This document shows, piece after piece, positions 1 through 6,589 of a DNA stretch of 20,042 nucleotides. The DNA is from Pseudomonadota bacterium (GTDB lineage: Bacteria > Pseudomonadota > Alphaproteobacteria > Micropepsales > Micropepsaceae). The stretch covers positions 1-20,042 of the forward strand of contig JAKAVI010000191.1 of the NCBI GenBank assembly GCA_021817355.1, in the 5' to 3' direction. Position 1 is the first letter of the stretch, and every line of letters begins with the position of its first letter. A model generated the notes under the pieces. That model made no database searches. It was not told where the DNA came from and saw nothing but the letters and a program-made list of their open reading frames with translations. The position numbers and the translations under genes are program-made.

Positions 1-1085
1 CGGGCATCATTGCCAAATACCTTGGCTCGCCATCCCTGCAGGGCAGCGACGCCGTCATCCTCCCCGGCGGCAAGCCGTTCGATGTCGTCGGCATTGGCGA
101 TCAGTCGTGGTGCGACGTGCGCGGCCTCGGCGCGCAGCCGCAGCAAGGTCTTTAGCAGGTCGACGGAGGACGCGGATGGCTCGCGTTTGCGCCGGGGTGC
201 GTCATGAGCAGAATGCTCGGGTGGTTCACCTTGGCGTCCTTCCTCAATGGCTTCTAGCAGCCCCTTGGCAAGGCGGGAACCGCCAAAGCCTTTGGGGACG
301 GCGCGAAAGCGCTCCAGATCGGACTGGCTCTGGGGCGGGTGGGCAGCAATTTCGAGCAGGGCCTCGTCTTTGAGTACACGGTTGCGCGGGATGTCGCGTG
401 TCTGGGCCTCGCGTTCCCGCCAAGCCGCAATCGCAGCAAGTACGGCGAGAAACCGCTTGTTGGCCGAGCGAGCCTTGAGCCTCTTCCAGGCATCCTTGGG
501 TTCAAGACGGTAGAGCGCGGGGTCCTGCAGGGCTGCGACCTCTTCCTCTACCCACTGGTGCCGCCCGGTGCGCTTGAGTTGAGCCTCGAGTTGCTCGTAG
601 ACGACACACAAATAGGTGACATCAGCCAGGGCGTATTCGAGCTGTCGGGGGCTTAACGGCCGTCGGCTCCAGTCGGTGAAGCGTGCACTCTTGTCAATCT
701 CGGCATTGGCAAGTTTGCGTGCCAGGGTCTCATAGGCTGCTGCTTCGCCAAACCCGCAGACCATGGCGGCGATCTGGGTGTCGAAGAGCGGGTGGGGAAT
801 GATCCCGCCTTTCTGGAAGAAGATCTCGATGTCCTGGCGGCCGGCGTGAAAGACTTTGAGAATGGTGTCCGAGCCGAGCAGCGCATAGAAGGCTGTCAGG
901 TCAAGTCCCGCTGCCAAAGGATCGATGATGGCAGCGATCCCGCCCGGGGCGGCGACCTGAATCAGGCACAGCTTTGGCCAATAGGTCTGGTCCCGCATAA
1001 ACTCGGTATCAAGGGCGACATAGGGTGATTTCTGCAGTTCGTGGACGAGCCCGTTCAGTTCATCGGTCGTGAGGATGATGCGCAT
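1..1085 (-). CDS. rnd: Ribonuclease D (3'-5' exoribonuclease), C-terminus cut by window edge
   Basis: RNase D trims the 3' ends of tRNA precursors and other structured RNAs in the cytoplasm. The frame is open from an ATG at 1083-1085 to the window edge (361 codons visible; the family usually has about 370-390 residues, so little is missing). The N-terminal DEDDy exonuclease domain is visible: D26 and E28 in the ALDTEF motif, D85 in AGRQDIEIF, and Y151/D155 in LEYALADVTYL. An HRDC-like helical region follows from about residue 200. It diverges from aspS across 227 bp, a pairing I know from other alphaproteobacteria. A perfect 12-bp palindrome lies 5 bp upstream of the start codon and contains the -10-like TATAGC, 7 nt before the ATG, so the leader may be very short. 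The start choice fits the normal family N-terminus. Confidence 0.93.
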   Translation of the reverse strand, partial: MRIILTTDELNGLVHELQKSPYVALDTEFMRDQTYWPKLCLIQVAAPGGIAAIIDPLAAGLDLTAFYALLGSDTILKVFHAGRQDIEIFFQKGGIIPHPLFDTQIAAMVCGFGEAAAYETLARKLANAEIDKSARFTDWSRRPLSPRQLEYALADVTYLCVVYEQLEAQLKRTGRHQWVEEEVAALQDPALYRLEPKDAWKRLKARSANKRFLAVLAAIAAWREREAQTRDIPRNRVLKDEALLEIAAHPPQSQSDLERFRAVPKGFGGSRLAKGLLEAIEEGRQGEPPEHSAHDAPRRKREPSASSVDLLKTLLRLRAEAAHVAPRLIANADDIERLAAGEDDGVAALQGWRAKVFGNDA

Positions 1086-1090
1086 GCCCC

Positions 1091-1102
1091 CCGCTATAGC
1101 GG
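1091..1102. promoter_or_regulatory. 12-bp perfect palindrome at the rnd start (possible -10/operator)
   Basis: CCGCTATAGCGG is a perfect palindrome five bases upstream of the rnd start codon. On the minus strand it contains TATAGC (1093-1098), 7 nt before the ATG, where a -10 box for a nearly leaderless transcript would sit. I see no good -35 box. A GANTC site (1102-1106) touches its edge. Whether it is a promoter element, an operator or chance cannot be decided by eye. Confidence 0.3.
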
Positions 1103-1298
1103 ATTCGCGGCACCCCGTCCCCCGCAACCTCTGCGATCCGGCCACGGGCGGGCTTTTTTGCCGTTTGGCCGTCGGACCTGGCCGCGGAGGCACTCCGGCT
1201 GCAAGTCCTCTGGGCCGATCAGGGGGTTACCTGCCCCAGGGGGAGGTCTTGCACTTGACCGGGCCGGGCAGAAACGCCACAAGCGGCGCTTTCAAGCC

Positions 1299-1309
1299 TA
1301 GGATTCCTA
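1299..1309. repeat. 11-bp inverted repeat containing a GANTC site before aspS
   Basis: TAGGATTCCTA is symmetric about its central T and ends 3 bp before the aspS ATG. It contains the GANTC site 1302-1306 (a target of the CcrM methylase encoded in this window) and AGGA, the only Shine-Dalgarno-like sequence for aspS. It may simply be chance overlap of the ribosome binding site with a short palindrome. Confidence 0.3.
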
Positions 1310-1312
1310 CGC

Positions 1313-3118
1313 ATGCACGCCTATCGCACTCATACCTGTGGACAATTACGTCGTGACGCGGTGGACCAAAGGGTACGGCTGAGCGGCTGGGTGCACCGTC
1401 GGCGCGATCATGGCGGCTTGGTCTTCCTGGACCTGCGCGACCATTACGGCGTTACCCAATGTGTCATCGAGCCGGACAGTCCGGCCTTTGCAGAGGCTGA
1501 CCGGTGCCGTTCGGAATGGGTGGTGACAGTAAGCGGTCCGGTCGTGGCCCGCTCGGCAGACACCATCAATGGGGACCTTCCGACCGGTGAAATCGAAATT
1601 CGTATCGAAGAGATCACCGTTCAATCGGTAGCCCAGGAATTGCCTTTGCCGATTTTCGGCGATCTCGATTATCCCGAGGAGACGCGGCTCAGATATCGCT
1701 TTCTCGACCTGCGCCGCGAACGGTTGCATAATAATATCACACTGCGCAGCCAGGTTATCTCCTCGATCCGTCGACGCATGATCGAGCAGGGATTCACGGA
1801 ATTCCAGACACCGATCCTGACGGCGTCCTCTCCTGAAGGCGCGCGTGATTTTTTGGTTCCAAGTCGACTCCATCCAGGACAATTCTATGCCTTGCCCCAG
1901 GCGCCGCAGCAGTTCAAACAACTGATCATGGTCGCCGGCTTCGATCGTTACTTTCAGATCGCACCATGCTTTCGCGATGAAGACGCCCGCGCGGATCGTT
2001 CACCCGGAGAATTCTATCAGCTTGATCTTGAGATGAGCTTTGTCACCCAGGACGATGTCTTCGCTGCGGTCGAGCCGGTCCTGTATGGTGTATTCGAGGA
2101 ATTTGCCCGCGGTCGTACCGTGTCGGCACCGCCGTTTCCCCGAATTGCTTTCGACGAGGCCATGCTCAAATATGGTGTCGACAAGCCCGATCTGCGCAAT
2201 CCCATCGTGATCTGCGACGTGTCTGACCTCTTTGCTGACGCCAGTGTCGCCTTCAAGGCTTTCAAGGATAAGGTGGTGCGGGCAATTCCGGCGCCCGGAG
2301 CAGGACATCAGCCGCGTAGCTTTTTTGATCGCCTTAACGATTGGGCGCGCAGTGAGATGAAGGCCCCGGGGCTCGGTTATATTGTCTTCGAGGATGACAA
2401 CGGCACGCTGGTGGGCAAGGGGCCGATCGCCAAGTTCATACCGGATACCATTATGGCGCAATTGCTGCAGCGATGCGCTCTCAAGGCCGGTGATGCGGTG
2501 TTTTTCTCCGCTGACGCCACGGCTGACAAGGCTGCGGTTCTAGCCGGTGCCGCGCGCATACGGCTTGGCAAGGAACTGGACCTTATCCCTGACGGTGAAT
2601 TCAAGTTCTGCTGGATCGTCGACTTTCCGATGTATGAGTGGAACGAGGATGAGAAGCGCATCGATTTCTCGCATAACCCGTTTTCGATGCCGCAATATGG
2701 GCGGGATGCTTTCCTCGTACTCGATCCGGCAGACAAACAGACTATTCTCGGTCTTAAGGCCTATCAGTACGACATCGTGTGCAATGGTATTGAACTGAGT
2801 TCCGGAGCCATCCGAAATCATGATCCGGAAGTTATGCTCAAGGCTTTTGAAATCGCTGGATACGCCCGTGAGGAAACCGAAGCTCGTTTTTCCGGAATGC
2901 TGAATGCGTTCCGCTACGGGGCGCCGCCCCATGGCGGCACTGCACCGGGCATCGACCGAATCGTGATGTTGCTTGCTGGCGAGGACAATCTGCGTGAAGT
3001 CACCATGTTCCCGATGAACCAGCAGGCACAGGACCTCATGATGGGTGCCCCGGGACCTGTATCGTCTCGCCAGCTCAAGGAGCTGCACATTCGTGTTGTG
3101 AAGCCAGAAGCTTCCTGA
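1313..3118 (+). CDS. aspS: Aspartyl-tRNA synthetase, bacterial type (class IIb), probably non-discriminating
   Basis: AspRS charges tRNA with aspartate in the cytoplasm. The 601-residue length is usual for the bacterial type, which carries a GAD insertion. The N-terminal OB-fold anticodon-binding domain (about residues 1-110) contains RRRDHGG. Class II motif 2 is at about 219-243 ([10 protein letters not shown] followed by [14 protein letters not shown]). Motif 3 lies near the C-terminus ([16 protein letters not shown]). The sequence begins [10 protein letters not shown], the usual alphaproteobacterial N-terminus, which supports this start. H33 sits where non-discriminating AspRS enzymes have histidine and E. 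coli has leucine, so this enzyme may also charge tRNA-Asn for GatCAB. That last point is inference from a remembered alignment. The gene is divergent from rnd and followed by the non-conserved 3119-3961 stretch. Confidence 0.98.
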   Translation: MHAYRTHTCGQLRRDAVDQRVRLSGWVHRRRDHGGLVFLDLRDHYGVTQCVIEPDSPAFAEADRCRSEWVVTVSGPVVARSADTINGDLPTGEIEIRIEEITVQSVAQELPLPIFGDLDYPEETRLRYRFLDLRRERLHNNITLRSQVISSIRRRMIEQGFTEFQTPILTASSPEGARDFLVPSRLHPGQFYALPQAPQQFKQLIMVAGFDRYFQIAPCFRDEDARADRSPGEFYQLDLEMSFVTQDDVFAAVEPVLYGVFEEFARGRTVSAPPFPRIAFDEAMLKYGVDKPDLRNPIVICDVSDLFADASVAFKAFKDKVVRAIPAPGAGHQPRSFFDRLNDWARSEMKAPGLGYIVFEDDNGTLVGKGPIAKFIPDTIMAQLLQRCALKAGDAVFFSADATADKAAVLAGAARIRLGKELDLIPDGEFKFCWIVDFPMYEWNEDEKRIDFSHNPFSMPQYGRDAFLVLDPADKQTILGLKAYQYDIVCNGIELSSGAIRNHDPEVMLKAFEIAGYAREETEARFSGMLNAFRYGAPPHGGTAPGIDRIVMLLAGEDNLREVTMFPMNQQAQDLMMGAPGPVSSRQLKELHIRVVKPEAS

Positions 3119-3961
3119 ACGCCGGGGCGAGCTCAAAGTCTGCCGGTACGGGAGAGGTTATGGACACGGTCCAGCTGCTGTCAGCAAGGGACCAAGCTCG
3201 GATCGGACGTGGGGTACTTGGCGGGCAAACCTGCGTCGGGGCAGGGGTGACGGTTTCTTCGTTGCCGGGCAAGACTGGCGGGCCACTTGTAGCGGGTCTG
3301 AGTCACACGGAACGCACTGGCCGACGAGCTTCCGAATATGACCATGCGCTGACCACAGCTCTGGTACTGGATGTTTAATGGTAGCTTGTTCCGGGTGGCC
3401 AGCCGGTCAAGGATAGGGCCATTATGTTCGAAGATGGCGAGCACGCTGAAGTGCTGGCATTTTACCAGGCTGTGCTCGACCACCACGACAGGCTTGGCGC
3501 GAACTGTGCTTCTTGTGAACGCCGACGCAGCTGAGTTCCAGACTTGCGCGCCTTTACTCAGTTTCACGGAGCTCGTAGCGGGATCGGGTCACGGCTGCGA
3601 AGTGCCCCGTCCGTGTTCATCGCCTGGTGCAGCCTCTGGATGTCATACGGGATCACCTTGAGATCGCGTCGCGCCTGGTAGCGCCAAACTGGCTGCAAGC
3701 TTTTTCTAACCCGCCTGAACCGCAGGACCAACAAGGATCGCCACAATGGTCGGAGCCGGTGGCGGCGCAGCAAGCCGTCGGCGGTCAACGCGGTTGTGCC
3801 GCTGGTGGTCCCGGCGGTTTGTAAGGGATCTTCTATCCATGCGCGCAGGGTGATGAGGCTCTGTTCCTCCGCTGACGCGCTGGCGTAACCGCAGCACTTC
3901 GTCTATGGGCTCGGAGACGTCGGTCAGCAACGTGACAGGAAACTGCAATCTGGGAGGCGAG
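3119..3961 (-). pseudogene. Gene-poor stretch: likely frameshifted relic of unknown gene(s)
   Basis: These 843 bp lie between the aspS stop and the atpF stop and hold no gene I recognise. On the minus strand, codons with mostly G/C third positions run through successive frames, which is what a decayed gene would show. The first frame covers about 3966-3880 (QFPVTLLTDVSEPIDEVLRL). The next covers about 3878-3610 (SLITLRAWIEDP, then KVIPYDIQRLHQAMNTDG). Dropping one G from the run at 3605-3608 continues this into HFAAVTRSRYELRETE and a stop at 3554. A separate frame follows at 3567-3181 and appears to shift again near 3275 into NEETVTPAPTQV, ending inside the end of aspS (about 3075). All the frame changes are in the same direction. 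No family is recognised. Alternatives are local sequencing errors, two small overlapping genes, or non-coding DNA. Both neighbouring genes are intact. Confidence 0.35.
3181..3567 (-). CDS. Hypothetical protein (128 aa), possibly part of a decayed gene
   Basis: I do not recognise this protein. It starts at a GTG that overlaps the TGA stop of an upstream 74-codon frame (3564-3788), a GTGA overlap of the kind seen in translationally coupled genes. The central part (about residues 25-95, containing KPVVVVEHSLVKCQHF, then LAIFEHNGPILDRLA and QRMVIFGSSSASAF) has coding-like codon use with mostly G/C third positions. It reads like an alternating beta-strand region. The last 30 residues are rich in Pro, Arg and Cys and look out of frame. 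The more natural continuation is in the next frame. There are no clear membrane segments or signal peptide. It may be a real small gene or the middle of the relic at 3119-3961. Confidence 0.28.
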   Translation of the reverse strand: MKLSKGAQVWNSAASAFTRSTVRAKPVVVVEHSLVKCQHFSVLAIFEHNGPILDRLATRNKLPLNIQYQSCGQRMVIFGSSSASAFRVTQTRYKWPASLARQRRNRHPCPDAGLPAKYPTSDPSLVPC

Positions 3962-4453
3962 TTAATTCAACTTGTCTGCCAGCTCTGACAGGCTTGCGGA
4001 GATCAAGGCGCGGGCGCGAGGCTCGTCGATGCGCGCGGCGATGAGCTTTCCAGCCGCCGCGGTTGCAACGTCTGCGGCGAGGCCACGTATTTCTGCCACA
4101 GCTGTGGCTTCGGCTTGAGCGATTTTTTCCTGCGCCTGCAGGGTACGGCGTTCGATCTGCGCTTTGAGCTGTTCGCGTGCTTCGGTGGCAAACCGTGATG
4201 CCTCTGCCCGGGCTTCGGCAAGAATGCTCTCGGCTTGCTTCTCCGCCTGTGCGGCCCTTTTTTTGTATTCTCCCAGGAGCGCTTCGGCTTCATCGCGCAA
4301 CCGGCGTGCCTCATTCAGCTCACTGTCGATCTTTGCCGCACGCTCATCCAGAATGCGGCCGGCAAAGGTGGGAAGGCGCCGGTAGATGAAAATACCAACG
4401 ACCGTCACAAAGCCGACAGCCACCCAGAATTCCGCGTCGAGATAGAATGCCAT
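3962..4453 (-). CDS. atpF: ATP synthase F0 subunit b
   Basis: Subunit b is half of the peripheral stalk that holds the F1 catalytic head still against the rotating c-ring. The 163-residue protein has one N-terminal membrane segment (about residues 8-24, FWVAVGFVTVVGIFIYR). It is followed by a long charged helix rich in Ala, Glu, Arg and Lys that forms the right-handed coiled-coil stalk, and a short C-terminal region (LISASLSELADKLN) that contacts delta. It is the last gene of the F0 operon, 15 bp after atpX, with the purine-rich AGAGGGAAG in the gap as ribosome binding site. No hairpin terminator is evident after its stop. The F1 genes are not in this window, as expected for alphaproteobacteria, where F0 and F1 are separate operons. 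Confidence 0.95.
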   Translation of the reverse strand: MAFYLDAEFWVAVGFVTVVGIFIYRRLPTFAGRILDERAAKIDSELNEARRLRDEAEALLGEYKKRAAQAEKQAESILAEARAEASRFATEAREQLKAQIERRTLQAQEKIAQAEATAVAEIRGLAADVATAAAGKLIAARIDEPRARALISASLSELADKLN

Positions 4454-4468
4454 AAATCCGTCTTCCCT

Positions 4469-5044
4469 CTAGCGCGCACTGACCTGGTTGACGGCGCTGG
4501 CCCGATCCTGTTCCGAAACATTAACGCCAATCAAGCGCGCAACAATCTGTCCAGCGGCTTCACCGGCAACCGCCTTGATGTGTTGGGCGGCATCGGCCTG
4601 CAGCTGTGCAATCCGGGTTTTGGCCTGTTCCGTTGCCGCCTTGGCATCCGCATCAGCCTTGGCCTTGGCCGCATCGATCTCACCCTGGATGACCTTGCTA
4701 TTTTCCTCGGCCATGGCATGGGCACGGCTGCGGGCGGCAGCTAGGGCAGCTTCGTATTCAGCGGCGGCCGCTTCCGCATTGCGCCGGTGGGCTTCGGCTG
4801 CCTCCAGATCAGAGGCGATGCGTTGCTTGCGGGCGATAATATTGCCCCCAACCCGCTTTACCCCGAGCTGCCACATCACGACGAACAGCACAACAAAGGT
4901 GACCGTCAGCCAGAAAAACTGCGACGGGTAGGTCGTCGTGTCGAACGGCGGAAAGGCGACGGGGTGCTTTTGCGCCACCGCCGTCCCGCTGACTGTGTGT
5001 CCGGATTCCGCCATGCTGTGCGCCGTGTGTCCCGGTGAAGCCAT
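4469..5044 (-). CDS. atpX: ATP synthase F0 subunit b' (second b-type subunit)
   Basis: This divergent b-type subunit pairs with AtpF as a b/b' heterodimer in the peripheral stalk, the arrangement in alphaproteobacteria, cyanobacteria and chloroplasts. It has 191 residues. The N-terminal stretch of about 38 residues is rich in His, Ser, Ala and Thr, followed by FPPFDTTTYPSQFFWL, typical of b', and one membrane segment (about 42-60). A long Ala/Glu/Lys coiled coil follows, with QIVARLIG near the end. The start lies 6 bp after the atpE stop. An internal ATG at residue 11 is a possible alternative because no clear Shine-Dalgarno precedes either. The symbol atpX follows Rhodospirillum usage; atpG and atpF2 are also used for this subunit. 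Confidence 0.93.
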   Translation of the reverse strand: MASPGHTAHSMAESGHTVSGTAVAQKHPVAFPPFDTTTYPSQFFWLTVTFVVLFVVMWQLGVKRVGGNIIARKQRIASDLEAAEAHRRNAEAAAAEYEAALAAARSRAHAMAEENSKVIQGEIDAAKAKADADAKAATEQAKTRIAQLQADAAQHIKAVAGEAAGQIVARLIGVNVSEQDRASAVNQVSAR

Positions 5045-5050
5045 GATGAC

Positions 5051-5278
5051 TTAGAATGCAAACAAGATGATGAGGGCAATCACCAGCGCGTAAAGGCCGG
5101 TCGCCTCGACGAGCGCAAAGCCCAGCAGCAGGTTGGTGAACTGGGAGGCAGCGGCCGACGGGTTGCGCAGCGAGCCCTCCAGATACTTGCCCCACAGATC
5201 GCCGATGCCGATACCGGCGCCGCCGATAGCGATACAGGCCAGGCCCGCACCGATCATTTTTGCTGCTGCAAGATCCAT
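5051..5278 (-). CDS. atpE: ATP synthase F0 subunit c (proteolipid)
   Basis: Subunit c forms the rotating membrane ring that carries protons. The 75-residue protein is a helical hairpin. The first helix carries the Gly-rich packing motif (GGAGIGIG, residues 19-26). The polar loop is RNP (38-40). The second helix contains the ion-binding carboxylate E58 in GFALVEATG. The residue after it is Ala, not the Ser/Thr typical of sodium-binding rings, so proton coupling is likely. A strong Shine-Dalgarno (AAAGGAG, 8 nt before the ATG) fits the high expression needed for a multicopy ring. It lies between atpB and atpX in the standard order. Confidence 0.97.
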   Translation of the reverse strand: MDLAAAKMIGAGLACIAIGGAGIGIGDLWGKYLEGSLRNPSAAASQFTNLLLGFALVEATGLYALVIALIILFAF

Positions 5279-5300
5279 TTCAGAAACTCCTTTGATGGGT

Positions 5301-6059
5301 TCAGTGATGACCGTGAAGATGCAAGGACTCGTTCAGATAAATGCAGGTGAGCATCGCAAACACATAAGCCTGCAGGAACGCGACCAGGAATTCGAGTGCC
5401 ATAATGGCGATGATCATGAACATGGGGCCGACCGCCACGAACGACAGGATGCCGCCCGCGGTGCCTAGTAGAATGACAAAGCCCCCAAACACTTTCAGCA
5501 TCGTGTGACCTGCCAGCATATTGGCAAAGAGACGAACTGACAGGCTGATGGGGCGGAAGAAAAATGAGATGATCTCGATTGGAATGAGGAGCGGCAACAG
5601 AACCCATGGTGCGTCGGGGACAAAAAGTTTGAGAAAGCTAACGCCATGGAACGCAAAGCCGAAAAAGATGACGACAACCATCACCAGGCAGGCCAGAGCG
5701 AAATTAACGGCGATCTGGCTCGTGACCGTGAACACCCCAGGAATAAGGCCAAAATAATTCGAGCACAGCACGAATATGAAGATAGCAAAAACGAACGGGA
5801 AGAAGCGCAATCCGTCCTTGCCAGCGGTCGATTCGATCATGTTGGCCACGAATTCGTAGCCGAGTTCGGCAACCGACTGCGCGCGTGTTGGCACCAGCCG
5901 CCCCTTGCGCACTGCGAGGAAGAAGAACAGCGACATCACGGCCACAATCACACACATGATGGCGGCCTGATTGGTGAAGGCAATGTTGTAGCCCGCCAGA
6001 TGCAGGGGAAAGAGCGGTTCGACCCGGAACTGCTCCAGCGGTGTCATATGCACATGCAC
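5301..6059 (-). CDS. atpB: ATP synthase F0 subunit a
   Basis: Subunit a provides the two proton half-channels next to the c-ring. The 252-residue inner-membrane protein has several hydrophobic segments. The signature helix ISLSVRLFANMLAGH holds the essential arginine and the family's Asn and His. The C-terminal segment (ALEFLVAFLQAYVFAMLTCIYLNE) carries the conserved Glu and Gln. The chosen GTG start at 6057-6059 lies 10 nt after a GAGGAG in the end of atpI. An in-frame ATG at 6045-6047, four codons on, is the alternative but lies about 22 nt from that site. It begins 4 bp after the atpI stop. The C-terminus is His-rich (LHLHGHH), as in many alphaproteobacterial homologues. Confidence 0.97.
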   Translation of the reverse strand: MHVHMTPLEQFRVEPLFPLHLAGYNIAFTNQAAIMCVIVAVMSLFFFLAVRKGRLVPTRAQSVAELGYEFVANMIESTAGKDGLRFFPFVFAIFIFVLCSNYFGLIPGVFTVTSQIAVNFALACLVMVVVIFFGFAFHGVSFLKLFVPDAPWVLLPLLIPIEIISFFFRPISLSVRLFANMLAGHTMLKVFGGFVILLGTAGGILSFVAVGPMFMIIAIMALEFLVAFLQAYVFAMLTCIYLNESLHLHGHH

Positions 6060-6063
6060 GGGC

Positions 6064-6402
6064 CTAAAGCTCCTCGTTATCCGTATCGGTGGGCGGCGCC
6101 TGCGCGCCGGCCTCCTTATTTAGTTTTTTCGCCTCGAGCACTACGTTGCGGACTCCCGCTGCAGCACCCAGCAAAACAAAAATAATCAAGAGGAAGGGCC
6201 TTGATCCAAGGACGCGGTCCAATCCCCAGCCAATCGCCCCGCCGACAAGCAGCGCCACCACGAGTTCGGTCATGAACCGGTAAGCGATCCCCAATGCCGA
6301 AGGAGACACTATCCGGACTTGGGCACCCTCGCGCCGGCGCATATCGTCGAGCCTGGCACCGAGTGCGCGAAGATCTTCTGGCTCTGGAGGATGATCGCTC
6401 AC
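6064..6402 (-). CDS. atpI: ATP synthase protein I (AtpI/AtpQ-like assembly factor)
   Basis: AtpI-family proteins assist c-ring assembly or magnesium supply for the ATP synthase. They are small, poorly conserved membrane proteins. This one has 112 residues: a charged N-terminal third (DLRALGARLDDMRRREG), two membrane segments (about 42-62, GIAYRFMTELVVALLVGGAIGW, and 68-85, RPFLLIIFVLLGAAAG) and a short charged tail. YRFMTELVVALLVGGAIGWGLD matches the usual alphaproteobacterial pattern. It starts at a GTG (6400-6402) preceded by GGGGGGCAAG. It is the first gene of the F0 operon, about 64 nt downstream of the predicted transcription start. Confidence 0.9.
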   Translation of the reverse strand: MSDHPPEPEDLRALGARLDDMRRREGAQVRIVSPSALGIAYRFMTELVVALLVGGAIGWGLDRVLGSRPFLLIIFVLLGAAAGVRNVVLEAKKLNKEAGAQAPPTDTDNEEL

Positions 6403-6472
6403 TGGCTTGCCCCCCGGATGCCTGCATTGCGCGCGTCAGCGGGCCCCCGCCGGCTCGTCGGAAGGCCCGCGG

Positions 6473-6501
6473 AACATATGGACGGCCTGCGACGCTGTCA
6501 A
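6473..6501 (-). promoter_or_regulatory. Sigma-70-type promoter of the atpI-B-E-X-F operon
   Basis: On the minus strand TTGACA (6496-6501) is followed after exactly 17 bp by TATGTT (6473-6478). The -35 is a perfect consensus and the -10 matches 4 of 6 positions. The 40 bp upstream are AT-rich in an otherwise GC-rich genome, resembling an UP element. Transcription would start near 6466 and give a leader of about 64 nt before the atpI GTG. This is the best promoter I see in the window. Confidence 0.65.
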
Positions 6502-6538
6502 GAACATGAATTTCTGTACAACTATTTGATCTTGTGAG

Positions 6539-6560
6539 AAAAATTTAGCCGCGGCGAAAT
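6539..6560 (-). terminator. Weak terminator-like hairpin after smc
   Basis: About 30 bp downstream of the smc stop, the minus strand reads ATTTCGCCGCGGCTAAAT followed by a T run. The arms pair four A-T pairs, then a mismatch, then two G-C pairs around a CGCG loop. The stem is weak. Termination here would separate smc from the ATP synthase promoter just downstream, but strong intrinsic termination is doubtful. Confidence 0.25.
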
Positions 6561-6589
6561 GCGCGCGTACCTCTGTGCCGGGTGCTGCG

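Noticed and set aside
1141..1165. GGGCGGGC followed by six T, terminator-like on the plus strand
   Set aside because: No plus-strand gene ends upstream and no compact stem precedes the T run. It lies between two divergent genes.
1186..1260. GC-rich structured stretch that briefly suggested a small SRP-type RNA
   Set aside because: The conserved SRP RNA core (GGAAG-type tetraloop and asymmetric loop) is absent.
1346..3136. Several 80-198 codon minus-strand frames across aspS
   Set aside because: All are antisense shadows of an unmistakable aspartyl-tRNA synthetase.
3160..3378. 72-codon plus-strand frame after aspS with a good GGAGAGG ribosome binding site
   Set aside because: Its protein sequence resembles nothing I know, and the minus strand across the same bases has more coding-like codon use. 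The ribosome binding site alone is not enough.
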